DNA from: Istiophorus platypterus | Lineage: Eukaryota > Chordata > Actinopteri > Istiophoriformes > Istiophoridae | Reading direction: 5' to 3' | Length of the DNA: 64,000 bases | Assembly: GCA_016859345.1 (NCBI GenBank) | Contig: CM029126.1 | Span: 10,901,527-10,965,526, forward strand | Shown here: piece after piece, positions 1 to 12,542 of the stretch | How the letters are laid out: every line of letters begins with the position of its first letter | Position numbering within the stretch: the first letter of the stretch is position 1 | Program-made: the position numbers and the translations under genes | The notes under the pieces: generated by a model | Seen by the model: the letters and a program-made list of their open reading frames with translations, nothing else | Database searches by the model: none | Told to the model about the DNA's origin: nothing

Positions 1-374
1 GCAATTAAGCTTAGATCAGGTAGAAATCCAACTTCTTAACCTATCTCTTCTGTGGGGACCTCTCCCTTTCATGGAAGAAGAGTCACTTTGCAATCTTGGA
101 TGAATTACTCATTTGTCTGACATCAATAAAATACATAGTTTAGAGAGAAGACAAGTCTGTAAGCCCTGTCAGTAACATGCCCTCTTAAGTGACAAGCAGA
201 TCATCAGTAGTTGCCCTAGGCACAAGTCTGGAATACACATCAAGTGTGAACAGGTCCTGACCTAAACCAGCAAACGAAAACAGTCTTGTGTCTAGCAGCA
301 CTTTTATCTAACCTGTGAAAGTGTAAACTGCGTCACACAGTGAAAATATCTGTCCCATTTCTTGTATATTGAGG

Positions 375-3300
375 TCACATAGGTAGTAAGTGGTCATCTC
401 TCTCTTCTGGCTCTTCCTCCAAAGTTTCTGCAGCCACCCCCCTGTAAGCTGGGGATTGGTCTCGATTTCGAGACCTGCACACAAAGTCACACCCATCCTG
501 TAAGGGAGAGGTAAAGTTTGTTATGAATTTCAAAAAAAGTCACATGAAGCTGAGCTTTTACTGATATTATTTATTAAGGTGATCACGCTTACTGCTGTCA
601 GGTTGGCGACCTCCACCCAGAAGGCGTAATGGGGGATCTGCTCCATTCCTTTGGCTCCAACTATTAGCCTCTGGTAAAGGAAACCTCCAATGAGGTAAAC
701 CGCCAGAAGACTGAACCCACTGAAAGAAGAGAGTACTTATGATCACTGATCTTTTAGAATATTTCATAATGGTTTTCGTGCCATTACAGTTTACGCACAT
801 GATAAGTAATATGGAGCCAGTGCTTAGCTTGGAATCGAGACTGGGGCACACCACACTGGAGTCCAGCTTAAACTGGTAGAAACAGTCCTCCCTGTCTTCC
901 AGAACCACCTCTAGCAGGCCCTAAGAGTGAGGTAGTGAGAGACAAAGATAAATAAAAGGTAACATACTTTTAGAAATGAGATAGTGAAAGACATTTCACT
1001 GCGGAGGTGTTTACTGAGAGGGCTCCAGAAAAAAAAAAAGGATTAAAGTTGATCCTGATCCTCAAATTTTACTCCAACACAATGTGACATCATTCAACAT
1101 GTCCTTGTTGACCAGTCATAGATGTGTCTAGGAGATGCGATAGATTAGCTTTTAAAATTCTGTCACTGCATTATAAACCTCTGTACAGTGATTTTGGCAT
1201 CTGATAAGCCTTAAAACACAAGGAAATAATCAAATTTCGTCTTAAGAATAGCACCGGTGGCCACCTGCCACCACCAATGCAATTCCTGATCAAATTGCCC
1301 ATTATTATTTTATTTTTTTCCCTGGAATCTGGGGATCTAGAAACCATATGTATTTATTTTTACCATGTCCACCTTCCTGTTGCAAGAGATCATAACAGTG
1401 GCTTTCCTCTTTTCCTTGGAGCAGCGGCCATCACATGTGTCACCATTTTTGTAGAACAACATCACCCAGTTACCTGAAGGAAAAGGAAAATTTCAAAGTA
1501 GATACAATACTTAACTAGAGCACCACATGAGGGGTTTGGTCCCATGTCAAGAATTATTTCAATTCTTAAGGCTTCAGGCTTATTTAGGGTATATAGTTTG
1601 TATAAAAAAAACCTAAATTCTGCAACTTAAGATCGCAATTTCAGGATGGTCAGGATTCCATCCAATCCTGTAAATGTGTCATGAAAGACATTCTGCCATA
1701 ACAAAGTCAGGGTGAATTACAATGAAATTCTTATATTTTGCAGAGACTTACTTCCTCCCTTCACTTTTGTTGTATTATATGTGCCAATCACAGTCGGCTT
1801 CTTTCCTGTTCCCTTGCTGTCCACTTGAATAACCCCAGCTCCTGGAATGCCCCCTGCGTCCCCACACAACTGGAACACATATGTGTAACTCTGGTTTCCA
1901 TTCTTGGCCTCTACAGTAAAGCTGTCAACATGAGTATGAATAAATAAATAAAAAAAAATGTAAGATAGAGTCAACACTGAATGGCAAAGGACTGTCAGGT
2001 ATACATCTTCTGTCAAGGCTGGTTCACATATTCAACTAGTTCTAATTTTTAATTGATAAAAGGCAATCAAACATCATAATTTGTACAGTGACTATGCATA
2101 TATCATTTCTCACTTCTTATGGGTGAGTGGCTCTAGTCGATCAAGGAGTTTCCGTTCTGACTCAGAGTCAAAGAGCTGTTTACAGCTGTTGATGCTCTCA
2201 GTACCGTATACTCCACTCTCACAGAGGACCAGCTGAACTGCCAGGGTCCACACCAGGAAGCGCCGTCTACTGGGACACCTGAATGCCTGGAAAAGATGTT
2301 TCAAGAACAAAAGTTATTAACATACTTTCTTTTTTGAAAGAAAGAATGTTAATTCCTTAAAAACACACGAGGAATTGGCAAATATAATTACCTTCTTTTC
2401 CTCTGAATAGAAAGTAATGCCATTTTGTTCAACCCTATCCATTAGCGTTGGGCAACATAACAGTGTATACTCTGGGACGATATTAACTGTCTACCATCAG
2501 AGATTTTTCCAAACTGTTTATATTTTGGTAGTATAAACATGGCGGTACTTTAGCAGTGATCCCCTTTTAGAGCTGGAAGGAAAGGGGGATTAATCAAGTA
2601 GTTGGACTGACAGAAAATGAATGGGCAGATATATTGATATTAGGTTAATCATTTAAAAAATAACATATCTGCTGGTTACAGCTTCTCAAATGTGATGATT
2701 TGCTCCTTTTCTCTGTCATATAGGATCTTAAACTGAATAATTTGGGTTTTTAGGTTTTAACTCTTGTTGAACAAAACCATCAATTTGAATGTCCCCTTTG
2801 CACTGAAAACTAAAATGGGAAGGTTCTGATATCTATAGAAAACATCACTGATTAATAAGTAAGTTGAGAAAAAAATAATCAGCATGTTAATACAAATGAA
2901 AATAATGAATGCAACCCTAATCCCCTTATAGAAGTTTTTGCATTTTGCAACAGTGTGATGAAATATCTTGATTTGTAAAGTATTTAATGTGCTTGATAAG
3001 TTGCTATATTGTTTCAGCTATATTTAAAATTACAAATACCCCTAGTATGTAGGGACGCAAGTAACGATTTTCATTGTCAATTATTCTTGAGATTGTCATC
3101 TCAAATGATCGATTAAATATTTTTACTATAAGATCTAAAAAATATAGCGGAAAATGCCTTTATTTGCTTATAATTCCCCGCATCCCAAAGTGTCTTCCAA
3201 AGTATTGTTTTGTCTGACCAACTTTCCAACGATATCCAGTTTACTGTAACACAGGGGTGTGACGACGAAAAAGCATAAAATCGTTAACGGGTTATTCGAT

Positions 3301-3703
3301 TATCGATTTTCTATCTGTGCACTACTCGAAGAATCAGATTGCTGCGGCCTTGCCACCGAATAAAAGGTACTCGTGTTATCTTACATGCTTCCTGAATTAA
3401 AAAAAAAACAAAACAGTAGCACAATACCTACACTTTCTTTTTTGGAAGAAATAATTTTAAGTGTAGCCTACATTATCTAAAAGGCAGGAAAAAAAAACTG
3501 AACACGAAGCCAATAAAGCCGATCCTGTAACTGGAAATAAAAGTTGCGAAACTAAATGTACAGTATGTGCACGTAAAATGTCTGTTCCGCTCCGCGTGTG
3601 GCAACAAGTTTTCCTGGGGAAACAGCGTCTGTTAAAAACAACTCTCTGGGAAAAAAAAGGGGGCTTTAACTGGGGGGGGTTCAAACCTGCACTTTACCTT
3701 CAT
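375..3703 (-). CDS. m6pr: Cation-dependent mannose-6-phosphate receptor
   Basis: Coding exons on the minus strand are 3698-3703, 2114-2286, 1752-1921, 1364-1473, 799-920, 593-719 and 375-497. All phases join to give 276 residues, against about 277 in human. The receptor binds mannose-6-phosphate on lysosomal hydrolases in the trans-Golgi and releases them in endosomes. Exon 1 supplies only Met-Lys. Exon 2 then gives an Arg-rich start and a hydrophobic signal peptide (about residues 9-30). The lumenal domain carries the family cysteines and an NFT glycosylation site at the exon 2/3 junction. CNR and DCFYQF match the human receptor. The single membrane helix is about residues 187-208, followed by GGFLYQRL. 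The acidic dileucine tail EERDDHLLPM, the GGA/AP-1 sorting signal, is intact. One oddity is an extra lumenal cysteine (DTCDGRC) compared with human as I remember it. Confidence 0.95.
3045..3260. mobile_element. Fish non-autonomous DNA transposon fragment (left half)
   Basis: The text ACGATTTTCATTGTCAATTA, TTGTTTTGTCTGACCAAC and GATATCCAGTTTACTGTAAC follows the order of a very common fish MITE-like repeat. The right part overlaps in content with the fragment at about 20490-20700 (GATATTCAACTCACAGTGAC). A second element may abut at 3252 (ACAGGGGTGTGACG, hAT-like end). Confidence 0.5.
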
Positions 3704-4330
3704 GTTTCTCCCGCCGGGAGTGAGCGACAGTTCACCGTTACGAGCTGACAGATGTTTGAAAAGCGTAGCCGGTCGATGCAGGGAGCTTCCTCACGCTATC
3801 CTCGCCTCCTGGGCTCGTACCTTATCGACGACGAGGGCTCTGTTTAGGTTACTCGGATAAATCAGAGCGAAACCGAACGCGCCCGAACCTCCAACGCAAA
3901 CATCGTCGGGCTGCGCGCTTTCTTCCTCCCCGAATAACAAACGCGCTTTTTCCCCCTCAAAAGAAATGTTGAACGGCGGATACCCGCCGAGATGCTAACG
4001 GGGCTACACACGCAGCGGAGGAGGAGGCGGAGTGCGGAAGTGAAACTAAACGCACACAAAACGCACACGCACACGCACCGCACCGCACGCACGTGACCGT
4101 CCAGACGCGGCGCTGCCAATGAGGCCGAGGCTGAATCCGCGCACGCGCGTCAGCTGACACGAGAGGTGCGCGGTTCAATAATAATAAAATAAATTAAAAA
4201 AAAAAAAAAAAAAGCTGGACGTGCGTGTTCCTCCGTTCACGCAGTTGATGGATTCTTCCTCGGAGCACGATTCACGCTTTCCGCCCAAATCCCCCTGATA
4301 TCCGTTGGCAAGGTTGTGACAGGAGTCCAC
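3690..4330. promoter_or_regulatory. GC-rich promoter region of m6pr, possibly bidirectional
   Basis: This stretch is clearly richer in G+C and CpG (for example around 3770-4150) than its AT-rich flanks. It lies immediately upstream of the first coding exon of m6pr, whose ATG is at 3701-3703 on the minus strand. It contains several CGCACGC/CACGTGAC-type sequences near 4070-4100. I infer a housekeeping CpG-island promoter. Whether it also fires to the right is unproved. A 56-codon reading frame begins at 4405 on the other side, but I do not recognise its product. Confidence 0.6.
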
Positions 4331-6700
4331 ATGCTGTGCTCAGGTAATTAGTGATATTAGTTTGTGTTTTTTTTATATATGGGTATAGACATTCTGGTCA
4401 GATCATGGCACATGAGGAAACGGAAACCTCAAGTAGTTTTCAAGACGTTTCGCTCCAAACCACGGACGCGAGCCTCATGTCGGTGCTAGAGGAAGGGTCG
4501 GGGTCATCACCGGTAGGATTTAACATCCAGTGGCCGCAAATATCTGTACAGGATTTTGGGGCAATCTTTGTCTAAATTGTTGAGATAGTTCAGCCTGCGG
4601 GACAGTGGCGGACAGACCGACTGACGTTGCCGTCAGAAGGACTTCATGGTAAATTTTAGGCTGAAATGATTAACTTGGCTTTTTCACGTTGGGGTCCAGG
4701 GTGCGAAATCTTATAATGTTGTTGATCTCTAAGTTACATTTTTGGAGCCTCATTTTCCAGGGGTCTCCAAGAAATTGTTGCCATTAATTTTATGAAAACT
4801 GCACCAACATACACTCAGTTGCCACCTAACTAAAATGAATGCAGTCTAAAACAACAACCCCCTTCAATACATCCTACCTTTATGAAAGCTGTGATGTTCC
4901 GGGGTTTTTTTTTAGAGGTGTTAATTCAACCATATGTTCATTGTGGAGGTTGTGGTTTAACACTACTCAGAACAATGCAGCACAATTCAACAGTGCCACA
5001 AACTACAAATGAGGTAACCACCATAGTTTTAAAAAGAAGAGGAGGGTTCAGTGATTATTCTAGTCATTACTGGATTATTTCCCCTTGTTTCATTGCTATT
5101 TGACTATGGGTGATTTTATTGCTAATAATATCAATATTTGTTTTATGTGGGCTGTTGTTAATAGGATGTCACTGAGCCACATGAATGCTTTCATCGCTAC
5201 TCTCTTTACAACAAGGACCATAAGGGGAATGAGTCATGGGCTTATATACAAATATTGTGATTTAAATTCCTCCTTTCTTAATGTCAACTAAACCAAACTA
5301 AACTGCAGTCTAAAAAATGACCACAAAGTTGATTCACAATCCCCTCTAAAACACTTTATATCTAAATGAAGTTAAGACATATTACAAGACTTTTGTGTTT
5401 TACACAGCATTAATTTTATTTTTTGTGTATCTAATTTCCTTGCAACTGTGTCAACTGAGTGTTTTTTGTCACTCTGGTCAATAAAAAGTGCAATGCTTCC
5501 ATAATAAAAGTAGTAAATTAGTGTAGTGTAGTGTAGAGTAGTGTGCCAGTTTATCCAGGACACTGTTTCAGTTGAACTCGCATTTTTTAAGTGCCTTAGT
5601 AACAACACAAGACACAAGACTATACACACAGTTTGTTTCCTATACAGCGGCCTGTATAGATGCAGCTTATCAGCACAAATTTAAATACAAGGCAGTCTTT
5701 AATCTGTTAAGAGTCTGATCCCACTGATCTGCTTGATAAATGGCCTCATTCCTCTGATCATGGCATAATTTGCATATTTGCATACAGTTTAAAATGATAA
5801 CATTAACATTACTCAGTAATCTATGTGTCTTTTTGTTGTGGTTTTAGTGAGCACTCTCTTAGTATTTGGTAGTATTTATCTACACATTGTTCCTATTTAA
5901 TACAATAGTACGAATATGGAAGTTTTTGGCTCAAAATAAATTAAATTACTTATTTTATTGGAAGAAGAACTCATATAGGGACTAAATATTGCTATTTACG
6001 GGCTAGCTGTCTTCTCCTGCTTTAAGTCTTTATGCTAAGTTTACTTGCTGCTGGCGGTAGTTCCGTATTTACTGTACAGACATGTCACCTTTCTTATCTA
6101 GCGCTTTGCAAGACAGTGAATAAGTTTATTTCCTATTGAGCTATTGAAAGAGAAGCCATATACTCTCAGATGCAAGTCAGTTATATGGACCTAATTGAAA
6201 CTAATGCCCTCACAGAAAACCACATGACCATGAAACTGAATCAACACCTGAAACACTTAAGTCCTTAACATTAATGAAGATAGGATTTTATGCTTTTATT
6301 GTTTCATTAGATTCCATTAGTTCAGTTCAGTGTCCCTAACAAATTGGTAGATGGGATGTAAAACTATAACACGTATTCATCTGAATTATGAAGGAAAATT
6401 TATACAAATCTATGTAGGTATGTAGGTAAAATGAAGGTAAAGATGAAGAAAATTAATGGGGAGCAACAAAAGAAGAAACCAAATAAATAGGAAAGTGATC
6501 ATAGTTAGTTCTCATGTTTAGTAATGCTAATATCATCGTCAGTCAACATAGTAAATTCACTCATTGTAATTCACAGATCACCACTGTAGAGCCCCTCCTG
6601 CGGTTTCCTCCTCTGTGATTGCTTAATCTTGTTCTTTTTAACAGTTTCTGTTTCCCTTACTCTCCCCTTTTTAATACCTCTCGAGGAAATGCAGGGAAAT
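4331..6700. other. Intergenic stretch with dispersed fish repeats
   Basis: There is no recognisable protein gene here. A 56-codon plus-strand frame at 4405-4575 follows an acceptor-like CTGGTCAG, but its product is unknown. Sequence from about 4806 to 5000 resembles a fish dispersed repeat whose end reads like a degenerate reverse complement of the GTACCTAATAAAGTGGCC motif; a related piece occurs at 29860-30130. From about 6010 to 6140 there is another repeat copy, sharing CTTTATGCTAAGTT and following sequence with 32060-32200. Confidence 0.5.
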
Positions 6701-6719
6701 TATTATTATAGGCCTCGGT

Positions 6720-7445
6720 GAGCTCTCCTCCAGCGTGAGTGCTCTCAGCGCTCACTCTCTTCCTCCCCTCCCCCAACTCTCCCTTGTAGCTCATACCTTA
6801 CCTGGCTGTGTGTGTTGTTTGGACACACCCGGCTACTCCATATCGACCAATCGCTGCTCCAAGAGAGACACACTAAGGAGGTGTACTTCCTGTGTTTCGT
6901 GTGAGAAGAATGGGGCAGGAGAGAGGAGAGTTGTGTACTTTTTTTTTTTTTTTTCTTTGCCAGAGGGGGTCCGCATAGGCGGTGCTGCCGGCAGTAGAGG
7001 GGAGGGAAAAGGACTGAAGTTGTGGACAGACTCAACAGACTTTTGTTAGATTAATGGGAGATCTCCATGTTCGGCAACAACAACTGAGAGGACAAGACAG
7101 AGAGAAGGCGGAGGAGGGCAAAGATAAGTGTCAATCTGTTGAGACTTGCTTGGGAATTTGAGGGAGGAGGGGAGGTAGGGAGAGCCTGAGAGAGAGGCAG
7201 CAAGAAGGAAAAGCAAGAAGAGTACACACTAAGTTTTTTCACAAGAGTAAAAGTAGTGAGAGGAAAGGAAAACAGGATTTCGAGTTTACTTGTATAAAAG
7301 GAAACCGTTTGTTATGTCGTCTTGACAATGCGCATACATGGAACGAATTTTTATGTGTTGTGCAATCCCATGCTTTTGAGCTGAGCTGGACTGGCTGTGG
7401 GAGGTGGGGGGGGGTGACTGGATCTCCCCAGGATACCACATTCAG
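6720..7445 (+). promoter_or_regulatory. arhgef5: Probable promoter and non-coding first exon of arhgef5
   Basis: A strong donor, CATTCAG|GTGAGA, ends at 7445. The next strong plus-strand acceptor is TTCTAG at 8046, directly before the giant coding exon. Joining the two keeps the main reading frame closed upstream: an in-frame TGA sits at 7415-7417. The first usable start is therefore the ATG at 8067. The region is purine-rich, with a T-run at 6940-6954. The transcription start was not identified and the left edge given is a guess. Confidence 0.45.
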
Positions 7446-8066
7446 GTGAGACGCTTTACTATTTTTTCAGGGCTTTCATATGAACACTTCTGTAGATTGC
7501 TTCCAGTTTGAACACAGTTTGAGATCTGGCTTACCTCTGGTTTACATGTTACATGCCATGCCTATGTGTCACAGAGCCTTGCTTTCTAAAAGACTTCTTT
7601 TGGTATGCCGTGCTTTGCAGGTCTGTGCTGCATTCTTAAATAACAGCATGAGGGTGTCACCTTTTCTCTAGACTGCTTCTTTCTATCTTTCTGTAAAGTT
7701 TCCTTTACAACTAGATTTAAGCTTAAAGTTTCAAATGGATTTTAGCTTGGAACTACAACTGTAGCTTTTTAGTGTGGTTGACAAATTAGAATAACAGAAT
7801 AAAACAGTGAAAACTCAGCTAAAATGTTGCAGAAGTCACAACTTTTCAGATGTAGCGGTAACATTAGCAGAATATACAGTAGTTTTCCAACAAATTCATA
7901 TTCAGCTCTGTGAAATTTACTAAATATGTGCATTTGTAGAGCCTCCTGTCACTGTTTAATTTGATCTGTGTATCAGTGATTTGTTACCGAAAACAGCTTG
8001 ACTGTTACTACCCCAGTTTTAACTGATGAATCTTGCTGTCTTCTAGGTCCGCCATATTATGGTACA

Positions 8067-11000
8067 ATGGGGACCAAAAGGCCCAGCTGCACCATCTTTG
8101 ACACTCTATCTAACATTAAGACATCTGACCACAAACTTCAGCTAGGTGGAAAAGTCTCCCGGGATCCAAGTCCCAGGCCAACGATGACCGCCCAGTCGGA
8201 GCGAGAGAGAGACCGCAACAGAGAGGACACCTGGAGGAGGGAAAGAGAAATGGAGAAAATGAGAGACAAAATGAGATACAATGATATGGATCCACAGGAG
8301 AGACATTATGAAAGGGCTCCCGCACCCAGGGGGAGAGAGGGAGAAAGAGATTGGAGGGTAAGAGAAAGGAGGCAAGAAGATGAAACAAGAAGAAATGGGT
8401 GGCCACTGTCAAATCTAGAGAGGGACGGTGACAAAGAGGTGGATAGGGGGATGAAGAAAGGTGACACATTTCCCAGAATAAGAAAAGGCAGTGCAGAACG
8501 CGGCAGAAGAATGATGTCCACCACTGAGATTAATGAAGAAAAAGAAGAATGGAGGCAGAGAGAGAGGCAGAGGCAAACAGTGTCAGATGACTGGGAGAGA
8601 GAAAGGTGGAAGGCATGGCAGAGAGAGAGGTACAGGGAGATGGGAAGAGATGAGATCCGATGCAGGGCAAGGGAAGAGGGGAAAAAAGGTGGAGAGAGAC
8701 CTGTAGAAGATGAGAAATTGCGACAGAGGGAAAGGTATCGGAAGTCTGATGCTGGTTTACCAGACAGGGGGAGAGAGGTGGGTGAATCATGGGATAGAAG
8801 AGAAGGAGATGCAGCACGAAAAAGAGAAAAGCCAAGGCCTTACATGGGAGAGAGGGAGGCCAGGATGACTTCCCCGCCCAGACGAAGAGAGAGAGAGATA
8901 TATTCAGATAGGAGGGAGAGGGAAGAAGCATGCAGGAGAGAGGGAAGGAGGGAAACCAGAAGTGAAGGAGACAGTGATGAGAGAGAGTTGAGGAAGGAAA
9001 GAGCGAGGGACAGAGAGAAGGAGGAGTTGATATATCAACACAGCAGAAGTGAGGGGGAAAACAAGGGCAAAAGAGTGAGGGACGGAGATCAAAATAGGCG
9101 GGAATACAAGGAAGAGGACAGGCAGAGATACAGAGACAGGGATGGAGAACGAGAAGGGGATAGACCCAGGAGGAGGGGAGGGGAGAAAGAAAGGGAGAGG
9201 TACAGAGAGGTTGACAGGAGAGGAGCAAGGGAAGCAGATAGGGTGGGAGAGAGATGGAAGGAAAGTGGGAGAGACTACAAGGAAGACAGAGTGTGGTCAA
9301 ACGAGAGGAGAGAGGGTGACAGATACAGAGAATATGAGCAGAGGAAAGGAAGGGAAAGAAATGAGAGAGAGGCTGATCCTAGAAGCCAATCCCTGAACAA
9401 GACGGCTACCAGGGCGCCACCACAATCCCAGAGTAGTGGAGAGTGGAGCAGCGACATGGACAGTGAGAGGAGATATAGAAGAGGTAAAGACAGTTATGAA
9501 GAGAGGGAATCGGGGAGAAAGGGCACTACTGAGAGTGAAAGAGATGTCGGGGAACACCGAGATCCAGAGAGAGCTAGTGAAAGACATCAAAGGGAGCAAA
9601 AAAGAAGTGAAAGACAAGAAAGAGTTAGTGGAGAAATGACCAGCAGTGTAACAGAGCAGAGAAGGATGTGGTTAGAGCCGCAGAAGAGTAAGAATAGTAA
9701 AGAAGAATTTGTAGACAGAGAGAGACACACAAGGCGGAAAGAGAGGACAGGAGAAGAGCAGAGGAGTATGGAGTCACAGGCCAGGTGGGAAAGAGAGGGG
9801 CGATGGGAAAAAGGGGAACCGAATGAGAGGTACTCGGATCATAGCAGCCACCGACGAAGACAAGCAGGGAGAAATGAGTACAGGGGGGACATGGAAAGGG
9901 AGACAGAGGGTATAAGTGTAGATGGAGAGGACGTGGGGGAGTTCTGGAGAGAGACAGATAAGGGTGAGAAGGAATATCTGTCTAACAGCTATGGTGGGAG
10001 AGAGGGAAACTGGCAGAGGGATGCAGAGGGAGAGAACATGGGAGATAACGAGGAGGAGAGTGACAGAGAGGAAGAGGGTGGGAGCGATTACTTGGCCCAC
10101 TCCGAGAAAGGAGGAGGAAGTGACTCAGGGTGGAAGCAGGAGAGAGAAGGAATGCTGTCAGGAGAGGATGGCTTTGTGACCGTGTCCAGTGGGGGAGACG
10201 AGGACGATGAAAGAGAGGCAGATGAAGAGGAGGAGTTTGAGGACTGCCGGGAGTTCTGGGAGGGTGGCGCTGCATATGACAATTCCTCAACTGCTGGCTT
10301 CAAGGGGTCCGATGGAATTGAGGAAAAGGCAGAGGAATGGACGATGGGAAAGGAGGAGGCGGAGAGGGAGACGGAGCCCAAGTACATCTTCTGTGTGGTC
10401 AGGCAAACTTTGCCCCGGTCAGAACCTGGCAACATGTCACTGACACAAGATGATCAGATAGAAAATGTGGAAAGAGACAAAACAAATTTAGAATTGTGTC
10501 ACCACTTAAGCGGGGACGTCGCGGAGGAACTGCAGGATGATCAGCATCTGACCCCGAGCAGACATGATGAACACCCAATCATCAACAACCAGGACACAGG
10601 AGGCAAGGGTGAGCATGACACACCATGGAAGGAGAGGGTCGCCATAGGAGAAACGAGTGAGGTGGACATCAGAAACAGAGCATCTTTAGAGCTTCAAGAC
10701 AAAGAGACTGGAGAGGGAACGAGGAGCAAAGTGGAGCATGAAAAAGGGCAGATTAAAAGAGACTCGCAGACTGAAAGACTACTCGTAGAGTGGAGGGAGA
10801 AAAATAAAGAACTGGCTGAAAAGGAGAAGGAGCAACTTTCTCCGTTGCCGAGTAATCCCTATGCTTATCTTTGTTCTCAGGCCAGTTTTGAACAAATTCA
10901 ACCCATCTTGGATGGGATAAACACTGGAGCAATGAGTCCAGAAGAGGTGGAGGCCATTCGAATCCGACTAAGTGGGGCGTGGAGCATGTCGGAGGAGCCA

Positions 11001-11958
11001 AAGCGGCATTCCCAAGCCCCCCACCTCAAATGGGCCAAAAATGTTGTTTGCGAAATCCTGGGACACTCAGAAGGACAGACTCTGGAGGAACCGGAACAAG
11101 GGCGCCAGGTGGTCGAGGAAGCTGTGACAGAGATCGAGGACGACAAACAGCAGGGGGAGGATCCGCAAGGGACCGGAGAGATTCCTGTTGTTAAGTTGAC
11201 AATGAATGAACATCACTCTGAGGCAGAGCTGGAGGAGGAAGAGGCGTTGGAGGTGGAGGGACTGAGAGGTATGGGGGAGAGCCGAGCTGACATGCATGCT
11301 GACCAGTTCAAGGCTATGCATGGTGACACACCCACACACACTCATGCTGACACAATGTTAGAGACAGAGGGGAAGGAGGATCACAGTATGGACAAAGAGA
11401 CCGAGCCTTCTGGTCACTTTCAGCTAGAAAAGGTAGATATGGGGGTGAAAATTACTCAAGAAGGAGGCGATGAAGCTACATTATCGGAAAGAGAAAAAGA
11501 GGAGAGCAGAGAGAAAGAAGTGGAGATGTATTTATCTGTAAGCAACACACTGTACAAGCCTCACAGCTGCCCCATTCTTAATTATGGCTCTGATTCCGAT
11601 CTCCTCATCCCCTCCAGAGAGGGTGAGAGCCAGGAGGAGGAAGACAGAATTGTTGAAAGTGAGAAGGAGAGGCAGGGAGGGGAGCCTGGGCAGAGGGGTA
11701 CTGCAGCTGAGGCAGAAAAGACAAGAGTAGGAGAAGAAATTGAGGTGGACAGCAGAGAAGGAGAGGTGGAGGCAGGAAGGCGAATAGGAGGAGGGACTCT
11801 GATCAGCACCTGCAGTTTCCGAGATTTGGGTCCCGAGGCTCGAATACGAAGGAGGGGAATCCGTAAAACCACTGAAAGAAGAAATGGAGAGCTTGTAGAG
11901 GTGGAAGAAGAGGAAGGTCTTGGGAGGGATCGCAGAACCAGAATATTCTCTACAACAG
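8067..11958 (+). other. arhgef5: Giant Arg/Glu-rich coding exon of arhgef5
   Basis: A single exon of 3892 bases encodes residues 1-1297. After a short ordinary start (MGTKRPSCTIFDTL), residues about 45-700 are dominated by Arg, Glu, Lys, Asp and Gly, with RERE-like blocks. This suggests disorder or single charged helices. Residues about 700-770 become acidic. Three islands look ordinary and may be conserved: about 770-790 (YIFCVVRQTLPRSEP), about 930-975 (NPYAYLCSQASFEQ onwards) and about 1157-1185 (NTLYKPHSCPILNYGSDSD). The plus strand is strongly purine-rich, which creates long spurious reading frames on the minus strand. It ends at the donor ACAACAG|GTAAAG in phase 1. Confidence 0.85.
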
Positions 11959-12508
11959 GTAAAGACAGAAGATTGAAGATGGAAACACTGGTTATTTGCT
12001 CAAATCAGTTATGTATAAAAAAGGCAGATAATTACCTCACCTCTCCTTCGACTTTGATTTTTATAATCAGTCAGTCTTGCAGATCATATTAACCATTTAA
12101 TCAGATTGACATATTCTTCAGTAGATTTCCTAGAGGAAAAAGCCCTTAAATTGTGTGGTTTTCTTCTTTGTTGTCTTCTAGTCAGATCTTCTTTCTTTCA
12201 GTCTTAGAGTTTCTTGTGTCTTTTTGTGGTCGCAACGTCCAAAGAACCAAAACTTTGAGGCTAAGATGAGATCATAGATATTACCACTGTGCTGTTGCAA
12301 GCACATTTTATTACCTTTAAACTGGAAACTGCGTCATGGTGTTTTGCTAACAGGTAGTGGGTGGAGATAAGTGGAGGTGGGGAGAGCATGAGCCAAAAGG
12401 CTTAGGTTGATTCTGCTTTGACATATAACACGAGAAGGACGAGATTTAGAAACACACTAATCTCTTCTACCTTTTGTAGCAGGGTTAGTAAATAAACTAA
12501 CCATTGTA

Positions 12509-12542
<34 letters not shown>

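Noticed and set aside
7998..8066. Upstream extension of the arhgef5 frame starting at ATG 7998
   Set aside because: It crosses the strong splice acceptor TTCTAG ending at 8046. The sequence before it is intronic, and the ATG at 8067 in good context is the likely start.
8530..9300. 256-codon open frame on the minus strand, plus several others within 8116-11872 on that strand
   Set aside because: They mirror the purine-rich arhgef5 coding exon. The products are Leu/Ser/Pro-rich low complexity with no domain, and stop codons are rare simply because of base composition.
11959..12092. Read-through of the giant arhgef5 exon to the stop at 12092
   Set aside because: The consensus donor ACAACAG|GTAAAG at 11958 and the phase-compatible downstream exons make this intron sequence, although intron retention could create a truncated form.
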